Under the pieces are notes generated by a model that saw nothing but the letters and a program-made list of their open reading frames with translations, did no database searches and was not told the origin of the DNA. This document shows, in pieces, positions 26,201 through 38,200 of a stretch of 64,000 bases of DNA (position 1 is its first letter; every line of letters starts with the position of its first letter). The position numbers and the translations under genes were made by a program. This stretch comes from Monarcha castaneiventris obscurior (taxonomy: Eukaryota; Chordata; Aves; Passeriformes; Monarchidae), in assembly GCA_026261815.1 (NCBI GenBank), contig JAMPIT010000174.1:6448001-6512000 (forward strand), written 5' to 3'.

Positions 26201-29200
26201 AGGTTAATACAGTCACAGTGCAGATGGGAAAATAGAATGTAGATGGAATTTCATCATATACAAACAGTGTAAAGTTGGGTGGGGATCTTGGAAATTTATT
26301 TGTGATAAGGAGATTTAACTATTTCCTTTGAAGCCAGCTTTGGATCAGGTTGAGCCAAGATGTGTTTAATATAAAATACAAAATGTATGCCTTGAGAGAA
26401 CCAGAGGCCCTAATATTATTAGTAATTAGAAGTAAGGTAGAGGTATCATTTTTAACTTAGCTTCCTACATCTACCTTAAATGCGAGAATTTTTTTTTCTA
26501 GCTCCTATTTAAAATGTATAGTTTTAGAAGCAAGATTGGTTTCAGTTGGGCTCCTTCAGAAATCTGTTGGGCAGGGGTCTTCACTGCTGTTAAGACTTCA
26601 GACATAGGAGCACACAGTCCCATGATGTAGAGCAGCTCTTTGTGAGCAGGTAAATCACCTGGTGTGTTAAATATGACTGTTAGTATATGAAAACATTCCA
26701 TATCACATCAAAGGTCCTTCTGATCTCATGTCCTGCCTCGATAATTGTGGGCGACAGATTATTAAGAATTGTGATAGAGTGATTCTTACAGAAAAAGATA
26801 AAAGAAATGATACAGGAATACACAGTAACAGATGCTCAGGAAACAAAAGGATCAGTGCTTCAGGTATGCAACAGACAAAGATAAAGCAAGTCATGGACTC
26901 TGAAGTCATGGAAAAGTAGCATTGACTAAATCCAGCATCAGAAACAGAGGAGGTGGGTGATAGGAAGAAGCTTAGTAACGGAGGCAGTCCAGCAATGAGA
27001 TTAAGCAAAGGTGGAACAAGGGTGGGTGGGAGCTGCCTTCATGCTGTGAGGACCCCGCTGTGCCCCACTGATGTCCTCCTTTTACCTACTCCTCCCATAG
27101 GTGCTCACCAAAGGATGGTCAGTGCGAGTGTCTGCCCAACATTGTGAGCCGCCAGTGCAATGAGCCAGCTCCAGGATACTTCTTTCTACCCCTGGATTAT
27201 TATATTTATGAAGCTGAGCATGCAAAGCCCCTTTCTGGCTCTGCACCCTTGGTAGGTATTCGGCTTTTTAGGTGTTGTACTGAGAGGGGATCATTGCAGT
27301 GGTGACACAGGAGCTGAGGCTGAGAAGAGCCCTTGCTTGGGGAGCAGCTGGAGCAGCTCTTTAGCAGGAAAAGGCAAAGCAAGCCCCTTGACCATCGTCA
27401 GTTTGTCTTTGTTTTTCATGGACATGGCTATCCCATAACTGTCTATTAAAAAGGGACAGTCAATCTAGCGTGGTATGACCTGCAAAGCTGCCCTTGCTGC
27501 TTCTTAAATGCAGGCTGGACTAGCATGAATTAGAGAAATTAATTTAATTATTTAAATTAGAGGAAAATATTTGAGTTGCCAATAGCTCTCATGAAATGTT
27601 CTATTTCTGGGAATCTCCAACAAGGGAAAAATCAAATTACTCTCTGCTTCACTGGACTAATTCCTGCTGCCTTATATAAAGGCATTGATTGTAGCCCAAT
27701 TTCCTCAAGAATTTGGCATCCATCTGTAATGTTTTTAGAAAAATTAATTACTTTTTTTCCCCCCCTTCAACATGGGGGTAGTTGTTCCCCATGCTGAGTG
27801 CAAGCCTGGAATGGATCCCTTCCTCTGTCTATGCTTTTACTAATATTTTTTCTCTGGCATGTTGTAGAGAAACTATAGATAAGAAATAATAAAAAAATGT
27901 TTGTTTGCAAGTCGCATCCACAAATATTTAGCTATAATCACAACCAGTAATCATCCTACAGTCCAATAATTAAATGGAAAACAGATGTCTGGGACATGGC
28001 TTATGAGGGAAAAGTGCAAGTTAATTTTAAGGGGGTGAGGGAAAAAGATTTCCAGCAGCTGCTAGGCCATAGTTTAGAGTTTCACCCAGCAGAGAATAGA
28101 GCTTATTTTAAGAATGTGGGTTTTCATTTAGTTGCTTACCACCCTTCAATGTTGTTAAGACAGTGCTGCTCCTTTTTTATTACTTCATAGGTTCAGCCAA
28201 GCACTCTTCCAAGGTGTGACATCTATTTCCAAAAGAAAGGCTATGAGTTCATGATGGAAAATGGAAAGATCGTGTTAAACAGGAACAAGAAACGAACTGT
28301 AAGAAAATCTGGGCTCGAACAGGTAAATTAGTACTTAAGTTTACTGAAGTTTACACCAAATAATAAAATTTTATTTTGTAACAAAGGGCAAGGAAATGCC
28401 TGAGCACATGGGATTCACAGTCCTAAACATTACAATCCTGACACAAATTAAATCAATTTTTTTTGGTACACAGTTGGGTTGGACATTTTATTATTCCCAC
28501 TGACAGGTTTGCTTTGCTATGTCCAGTGCCATTGTAGACTCAGGTTCCGTGAATTTTTGGAAGAGAAAAATCCTTATGAAAGGTAAAGTTTTTGGGGTTG
28601 TTTTTTGGTCTTTTTTTGGTTGCAAAACATTTCCAACAAGTTGACCAAGACATTAGCATGGTACCTCCTGCACTTAAATGCAACCATTTTAAGTATTGAT
28701 ATTTATGTGTCCAGCTTATAATGAAATGGCCAGCCATGTATGAAATCAGGCTTACTCTGTTTAAGGTTTGCAATGTGAATATTTGGAGATGCCAAATATT
28801 CAGAGGTGAGTGGATTATTCTAGTCCCTCTTATTGCTGTTGCTGCAAAGTTGTGGGAAGCATTTCTTTACCTGTGACCCTACATCCTATCTTTGGGAGAG
28901 TTCTTAGATTGTCGATTTTGAGCTTGTTCAGAAAATGAGACTGATGGCTAAAGTAAGGAAACAATGTGGCAAAAATATTTCCTTTCTTTTTTCAGAGTTT
29001 GTCTTGTTTGTAATTTGACTCTGTGTGTTGATGGAAATGTCAATGTGCCTCTGCAGGGTGCGATGCAGTTTGGACAGGACTCGGTTTCAGCAGTGGTGTT
29101 CCGGCAGCCCAGCGCTGGTCGGGCTGTCACGTGGACAGGACATGGCTTCGCCCGTGTTCCCAGCGGAGCTGGCCTGAGATTTGCCATCAACAACATTCCC

Positions 29201-32200
29201 TTTGCCATGGACTTTGATATCATAATTCGTTATGAGCCTGAGGTACTTGTGATGTCTTGCGTCTTGTGATGTTGTGATAGATGCAGGGCCTATTTTGTCA
29301 ATAATAGGATGAGAAACTTGTCCTATTCTTTATATTTAGAATTAAAATTGCTTACCTTTTCCCCCAGTAACAAGTTGCCTTGCCAACCAAGTAATATGCT
29401 CTCCACTGACCCCCTTTAACCCTTTCCACTCAAATAGGAAAAATCAGCACTGCAAATCTTTTCCAAGCATCAGCCAAGATTTCATCTTCTGAATGTTTCT
29501 CTTTTGGCACCTATACTTGGACTATACTTTTACTCACAAATCAAACACATGAAAAATGCAGTTCCTTTTAGATAAGCATTCTGTATTCCTAGCTGGGATT
29601 TTCTGGGCAGTAAAATGGGCATAGGTGGGAGTGATCTGTGTAGGTATTTATTCAGGCCTTTTGCAGGCATCCCGCTTCCCAGTTGTTCCAGCTGGACTCT
29701 GAGATGTGTGAAAATTGTAGGAAAATAGCCAAATTACTATTTTTTGCCTGGAGAAGATTTCTCAATGATGAAGACACGTCTGGGGAAATCTGTTAATCCA
29801 AATCTGGTTAAACTCAGGTCCTCACCCATGTCTTCAAAAACACAAGTGTTTTATTGGTACCAGCTTTCGTATACGCCTTATTCTTTTGCAATTCTCTGGG
29901 ACAGTGCCACAACTCAAGATTTTCCTGCTGTCTATTGTGTTCTGTTCTCTGACTGTCACTCTAAGGTAAAAATATCTCCCAGTTTCTTAAAACATGAGAA
30001 CAATTTTTCAGTGGGCTGGTTTGAGGTAGCTTTTTCTGACTAAGGATTGAAGAGTTGAGTTTTAAACACATTTGTTACGAAGTCTTTTATGTTTATTGTT
30101 TCTTATTGGATGTGTGAGAAGGCAGCTAATGAAGGATATCTCCAGAATAACACTGTGCTAAGAAAAGAAACAACTCCAATGACTCTAACAGAGCTGTTTG
30201 CATTTGAACCAGCTGAGGTCCCATTTCCGTCTCTGCTTTTCATTAGCCATTGCAAATACAATGGATTTTTCACAAGTGACATTGTTTTTCAGTGCTGTAA
30301 AGAAAAAAATCTGTTTTGTCACCGCAGTGTGCAATCATTCAGATGGCTTTCATTAACCATTGCAGAGAGAAAGCAGGTTTTTCAGATACAAAATATTACC
30401 ATAATTTTTGTCTTTTGTTTATAGTTCTTGGAAGACTGGCTTGCAAGTGTGGCCATCCAGCCTGCTGGAATCTTGTCAGGGCAACGCTGCAAAAACAAGG
30501 TCCTTTCACCGGAGCCACACAAGTTACCTCTCCCAGCTACAAAGAGGTCTGACTGTTTCTGTATTTTTGCCTGTAGATCTTCTGTGTACAAATCATTTAC
30601 TGAAGCATGGCAGAGCAACACATGTGTGGGAGAGTGGGAATATCAGAAACATATGTGTGGCCTTTTCTGTTGCTGGCACACCACAATACTACGTAGGCTC
30701 TAAGGAAGAGTCTGATGCCCCACTCCTTAGTCTGGCAAAGGTTTGCCAAACCCAGGAGAGCAGCCTGAGATCCAGCTGGGGTTGGTTGTTGCTCTGGTAA
30801 AGATCCAACTGCAGCTATTTCAATATAGAAAGAAATACTGACTTAAGTCACTGTCCTAGCCTATTTTCAAAACCAGCTTTTCAGTTTGGACCTGTGTAAA
30901 GAATAGAGAGAAGTTAAGAGGATGTGACCAATGTCTTGACTAAAGAGGGACAGGAAAGGATGAATATGAACAGTGAGTAGCAAACCCCTTTGCCTGAAGT
31001 AGTAAAACCTGCCATTTTCAGTTTAATCTCGCCAGGTTTAAATTGTGCTTGGTGAATTATCCAGCAGAAGTCCTGCAGCCTTCCCGAAGTCTGCAAGCTT
31101 GGGGCTGGGTGTGCTCCTCACAGCAGCGTGGCTTGCTCCAGGCTGCAGGCATTAGTTTGCAGGCACAGAGGGAAGGGAGAGCTCACAACATCCAGTAAAC
31201 TTGCCTTGTCCTGACTCCTGGCTATAACTGTGCTTCATTTCTGCAAAACAGGATTGCAATTCTGCAAACTCCAGTCTGCCTGGAGCCGGGAATGGAATAT
31301 TTTGTGGATGTGTATTTTTCTCAGCTCTCCACCTCTAACAAAAAGGCAAAATCATTCATCTTGATTGACTCAGTGAGTAGTTCTGTCACAAGTCCCTTGA
31401 GGATGTATTTATACACAGTGATTTTTTTTTAACAGACTATTTAGAAGTATTTAAAATGATTTATAGTGTGTTTTAATAAAAATTCAGGTTCTGCTTATCT
31501 CCGTTGGCCCTGTTTGCATATTTTCGTATGGAAAGGCAGAATTCTATCTGGTTTAATTTTCAAGGAGCAATATGTCAAGCCATACTTGTTGCATATGTTG
31601 ATGCTCATTGATTATGAACACAGTCCATATATGCTGACAAGATGCTGTGGCTATGGATATAAATTTGTGCAGCTCCTCATCACTTAGTTTTTAAAAATAT
31701 CTCTAATTTGTAGGGATCATGGGTATTATTAAAGACGACATCGGAAAAGTAAAATTAGTCATGTACTTCCTGGGAATCAGGTCCAGATATTTCCCAAGTT
31801 TCCATCAAGTCAGGAACTGGGTGTTAGTTTTGGGTCCTTCTCTTGAGAAAAATATTTTTAAGTCTATTTCTCTAATTATTGCTGTAGAACTGGACCTGAC
31901 AAGGGCTGACTATACTTGGACATAGAACCTTCAGCAGATTTTTCTGTATCACAGTAATACAAGTAAAAATTTTGGCCAGATGCTCCTTCTGGAGTCACTA
32001 ACGCAGCATAGCAAGACCATTTCTGAGTGTATATCTGAGGTTTTATTATAATATTATTTTTTTAAACACAGTCTCTCTTATTTGAAAAACTCAGGGAATG
32101 TCTAGACCTTCAGAATAAATGTGAATTTAGATGACAGAATGGCACAGCTGCAGATTTGGAAACCCATTGCTCCAGGCCTCTGTCGTTGCAATGGAAAGCA

Positions 32201-35200
32201 CATTAAGAGAATGTGGGAAATTCTGTTTTTCACTATATCTAAGCAAAAATATTTTCTTTTCTCTCTTAATGACAAAGCTTGGACTTATTCCCAGAATCGG
32301 CTCTGTGGAGAACTTATGCAGTGAAAAGGATTTAGATGAGTACCAGAAGTATCACTGTATTGAAATTGCATCAGAAGTTGGGCCTCACATCCTGCCCGAA
32401 GTGTGCGCGCGGCTCATAGTGAGCTTGTCAGCCCGAATTCACAACGGCGCCGTCGGTAAGGACCAGCCTGCACTGGCAGCTCTGCTGGGCAGTCGCTGGT
32501 TTTCCCTTGAGTTTGTAGGATATGTTGACTGTAGAGCTCTCAGCCCCCAGGAGAAGTGAACCTGGTCCGCATGTGGTATCTATGGATGTGCAGGGTACAT
32601 CCCACTGAATCCTGTGTGTGCTGCAAACGCCTCTTGGTGGCATGAATCTCTGAGTTCATCACTCCTGAGGGGCTTCATGGAGCAGCATGACATGAGGAGC
32701 AGCGTGACTGCACCATGGCAGTGATTCTGTGTCTTCTGAAGAGCATTTGAATCAGATGCCTTTACCATATGGCCAAGGGGGTAACTTCCCTACTTTTCTG
32801 GCTGCTGTAAAATGACAGAGAAGTTTCTAAGCCCTCTCTCTAGATGATGTAGGCCAGCTGGATGCCTTGGTAAGATTCCAGGCATAATGGCACGTAAGTC
32901 AATATACTGGAAGAGATTCACCAAGAAAACCTTGATGATGTTCCAGCAAGAAGGCAGTGGCAGGTGGGTTTTGAAGTTCCTAGGCAGCCTCCTGGACCCA
33001 CCATGGAAAGATTAGCTGAGCTCAGTGGCTCAGGGAACTTCCCAGGTATTTGGGCCAGAGAAATGGAGCTTCTCTGCACTTCCAGTAACAGGAGGCACCT
33101 TTCTGGACAACTTTGGTGGCCTGCTCCTTTCAGGGAGCCTTGCAGCAATGCCTCCAAAGAGATAGAATCTACTTGGATTGGGTGATTTTTAGAAGGATCT
33201 AATATCAGGTGATGAGGTCATGGCTGTGCAACTACTGAACCCCTCATTTAGGCTTGGGCTGTGCTAACTCCCAATTAGCCTGATTCCTGAAGTGATGAGA
33301 TTCCCCCAATGAAACGCAGCACTTTAGTTTTTTGTGCTTTTCAGAGCATTCTGGGCAAACATCCTCTGTGAGTTAGCAGAGCATCTTCACTCAACAAGTT
33401 AGTCCAAGGTGTCCAGAAAGAAACAAATAGTATACAGATGCAGACCAAGTACAGATTGCAGGTTATGTCCCGTGCTCCAGCTAGATGCAGATTTGTAACA
33501 AACCTTTCTAGACTTCAGGATATCTCCATTTGGATCTACACTTTGCTACTCCCTTTTTGTTCTACCCCAAATGAATGCTGAAGGCAGTGCCTTGAATGTG
33601 GCAACTGCAACACCAAGACTTGTGCTGGTGTCTGATATACCATCACCATTGATGCTACACCATGAAATGATCTAAACCATGGTCACCATCAGGTCAGTGA
33701 ACCCCTGATAAGAATAATCAAGCTCTTTCCTACCTATTTTAAAGCGTGAAACCTGCAAGCTGATGAGAGCAGTAACACTCCTTGACAACCAAACCTGTTT
33801 TGATTTTCTTTCCCCTTGCCAGCATGTAAGTGCAATGCCCAAGGGTCGCTGAATGCCAACTGTAGTAAACTGGGGGGCCAGTGTCAGTGCAAAGCCAACG
33901 TCGTGGGACGCTGCTGTGATACCTGCTCTGCAGGCAGCTACGGCTTTGGCTTCCATGGCTGCTACGGTGAGTGCTTGGCAGCCAGCACCACTACCAGTAC
34001 TAGCTGGCTCTTCATGCATACCCCAATTTTTAGGGCTTTGAATGCCGGATTACGTGTGAAGCAATATAAAAAATGCTTCCACAAACAACAGATTTTCCAT
34101 CCCTGCTGCCTGGCTGCCTTTGAGCAGCGTCAGCCATGAGATGGCTTGGCAGGAATACTTTAGGGACACAGCTTTGCTGTTGGTGTTTTCCAGCGTGCGA
34201 GTGCCACCCGCAAGGCTCGCTGAGCGCCCTGTGTGACCAGGTGACGGGGCAGTGCTCCTGCCGCCGGGAGGTGGATGGGCAGCGCTGCAGCCGCTGCCTG
34301 GCTGGGTACTTTGGATTCCCCCACTGCCGTCCTTGCCCTTGCAATGGCCACGCGGAGCTGTGCGACCCTCGGACCGGAGAGTGCCTCAGCTGCCGTGGGT
34401 TTACAGCTGGAAGCCACTGTGAAAGGTCAGTTGATGGGCAGTGCTGCAAAGCTCCCCCAGACACTGGTGCTCTCCAAAATGCCTGTGTAGCTGCGGGTCT
34501 ACAAATGCATCGATGACCTTAACAGGGAACGTGTACCCAAACCAGGATGAAACTTGGCCTGGCTGCTGAATGCCTGGTACCTATTTCTTTGGCAAATGCA
34601 TGTGGGAGTGTGCATGCAATGCCTGTGGGTAGACGGCAGGCAGGGCATGCACCCAGCATTGCAGTGGGCTCCCTGCAGGAAGGCATTTGAGACATGGAGG
34701 CCATGACACCATATGCTCGGAGGCACACACAATGCGCTGCATGTGGGATAAACTGACTCCTGCCAGCTTTCAAATTGACAGCTTTCAAATTTGAAATTCA
34801 GCACGAGGTTAGCCAAGAGGCTAACCTCGTGCTGAATACTCATTTTAATACCTGCAATTATCTCTAAGGAACATAAGTAAACATGCCCTGTTTGCTGGTT
34901 GTATTAGTTCCATATCACCAGCAAATGACTTTACCCACATGTTCCAGCTCTGTACAGAACACTGCTCCTCTTTTTTATTCTGTACACTGGCAGCAGTATC
35001 ACAGTTCAACATGGACATCAAAATTAAGTTTGTTTAGTTTAGTTTGGCTGGATTGGCACTTTTAAGAAGATTTCCCCATGAAACCTGTTGAGCTTTTCCT
35101 GCGGTGCTTTTAGACAGTAAAGTCTTTGGCTGTTGTACTTGTAGATGGCAAACAGATTAAAAATGGGAGACAGAAAGACTTGTTGCCCTGTGGCTCTGCA

Positions 35201-38200
35201 GGATCTCCAGACCCCAGGGGGAGGATAATCAGACAGCCAAGTCTTTTAGCCTTGCCTGTATACATATGGAGAACTGTGTTCCCATTTGCCATAGTAAAGC
35301 AGATCAAAGACTGAGGATGCTTCAGAAGCCACTGCGTTGCTGTTGCTACAGCTGCAGGACCACAGGGGGTTGGGATGCGGAAACAGCAGTGGTGGGAAGG
35401 GTGGCTGAGCCCCCAGGGAGCCTTGGAAGTCGCCCACCAGTCCAGGTAACAGCACAGCCACCAGCACCTCAAAAGAGCCATAACCCCAGGTTTGCAGAAC
35501 ATGTCAGACAGAGCATGGCTGAATACATATGTTGCATCTAAAATATGCTGTATTCTCTGAGTGCTCGTTATGAATCATTGCTTCTTTTTGCCTGTGCCAG
35601 CACTTTCTAATGTCATGCCAACTACTCTGTGTATGTCTGTATAGAAATAGATGAATATATGTGCTGATAGGCAAACATACAGAATTTTTATATGGCAGCT
35701 AAAAGCTGCCTATGCAGACCATGTGTGACATGCTATATCATAATCATTTAGATTAAAATTGTTCCAGTCTTCACAAACACTCCTTGAAAGGAAAACATGT
35801 CTTTTTCTTTTTGCTCCAGATTTTGAGAATGAAGCTCTGATTTTCCATTTTAGAACACTTTTGAAGATTGATATATCTATACCAATTGATGGAGATAGCA
35901 TTAAAATGGAATATTAATTTAATATATACATATATTATATATGTACATATATTATATAATTTAATATATACATACCTGGAATATTAATTTAAATATATAC
36001 ATATAAACTGGTTCACCTGCATGGAGCACTTGACAATTTGTCCTGCTTTGTGTTGACTGCTTTGGCAGGTGCATGGATGGCTATTATGGAAATCCTCTGG
36101 ATGGAGAGCCCTGCCGCCCATGCATGTGCCCAGGGGCACCTACAAGCAATAGGTATTTTGCACGTTCCTGTTACCAGGACTCCCAGTCTGCACAGCTAGT
36201 CTGTGATTGTCTCGAGGGATATTCAGGTACGAAGCAAAATAAGGACTGGTTTTGATACTACTAAAATTAATGTAAGAGAAAAAAATCATCATCCTCCACC
36301 TGTCATATGTTCAGAAATGACAAGCAAGGTAATGGTAAAAAAACAGCTAAGAAGAGCTAGCACTCAGGTTTACTGAAATTATGTGGATAAGTTCCGACTA
36401 GGAAGAATGGGAATTGTGCAGTTAGTGTTTTAAAAAGGGATTCACCTATGTGGATACAGTGAAGTAATTATTTATTCTGATGTCACTCTCTGGAAATCTC
36501 CTTTCCAGGGGCGCTCCATTAATCTGGTGGGGAGTGAGGGGAGAACTGCAGTAGCTCATCACCTCTGAAAAAGAAGCATTGGAAGCCCAAATGGGAAAGA
36601 ATAGGGCATCAAAAAGAGCTGATAATATTTCCTAATCAGAGAAAGTCTTTCGCCATGTAGAGGAAACTCTTTGACATTATGTGTAGAAGTGACTGCTTCA
36701 TGGTTCAAATGGTCACTTTAGAAATGAGGTTTCTATTCTCAGCTGTCTCAAATGCAGATATTTTTGCAGCAAGCTGATTCCTCATTTCCTGAGATCTCAT
36801 TGACTTAGCTTGAATTCCTGAAGGGAAAGCTCAAGATATTTCCTTTCCCCTGGGCATTAGAAAGATCTCCTGTGATGGGAGCAAAGAATAATGGGAAGCA
36901 CTGCTTCCCATTAAAAAATTAAACCAGTACTGTCATCTTTACTTTGGCAAGGTTCCATCATAAGTCAAGAGTGGTTTTACTTGAGTAATTGTCATAGGCC
37001 CAAAATTATTCTTGTTGGTACTCACCCAGGGGACTTCTGTCCTCACAAATCGCTGTATTCCCCAGTTTTGGACTTTATTCCTCCTGCTCCTTTCCTTGAG
37101 CAAGACTCATGGTCACCTTTGTGGCAGTGGTCTCACTTTCTCAGAGATTGAGAAAGGCTCTAGGTCCTGAGGAGCACAGTGAAGGAACAGAGTCCTTGGC
37201 TGAGGATGAATCAGTGGCTGTGGTTCCAGAAATAGCAGCCTGCACAAAAAAAGTTTCTGAGATGCAGAGGTAGCACCCAAATCAGGGCAGGCATTGGGAT
37301 GAAATGCAGAAATATTTGTAATGCCAGCAAACAAGGACAGAGCATTTTAGAGTTCGTCTGAACTCCTGGGCACCCCCCACCCTCCAATGCTGCTGTTGGA
37401 GTGAAGGGCCAAGGAAAATCCTGCAAAAATGGTTATCCCTGACTACTGCCATTGAATGGACTTCAGTGGAAAAAGATGTTTGGAGGTGTTGTGTGAGGGG
37501 GCATCTATTTGCTCTTACTGAAAGGACTTCCTTGGTATAAACAACTTGGGATGAGGAGGGTGCATTTCCATCAGGTTTCAGTGGGGAAGATGTAATTTAA
37601 ACTGATCAGAGGATTAAAGGGCAATGGTCTCAAACAGGTGGATATTTTCCATTGGAAATGTGCATTTGAACAGACAGTCTGAATCTTTTAACAATATTAC
37701 TGGAAATTACATGTTTCACTTGAATTCCCATCAGCCAGCAATATTTTTACCTTCCTCTGACAGGCAATCAGTGTGATGAGTGTTCTAGTGGGTTCTACAA
37801 AAACCCAAGCAGCCCTGGGCTTGACTGTGCACCATGTCCCTGCAACAACAACATTGATTTGACAGACCCAGAGTCCTGTAACAGGGTCACCGGGGAATGC
37901 ACCAAGTGTTTACACAACACCCATGGTGCAAACTGCCAGTTCTGCAAACCAGGTTACTTTGGCTCAGCCCTCAACCAAAACTGTCAAAGTAAGTAAGTAA
38001 CAGCACTGCAACTGTGTTTTACTACCAAGAAATTTTTTTATAAAAATAGGCTATAAGGAGAGGCTAGACCTTGGAGGGAGAACAAAACTAAAGCAGATGA
38101 ATAGAGCAAAATATAAGAATCACAAATATGTTTTTCTAACTACCAAATATATCAGTGATACAAATAACTTAATATGGCATCTATTAAATTCTTTGTCATC

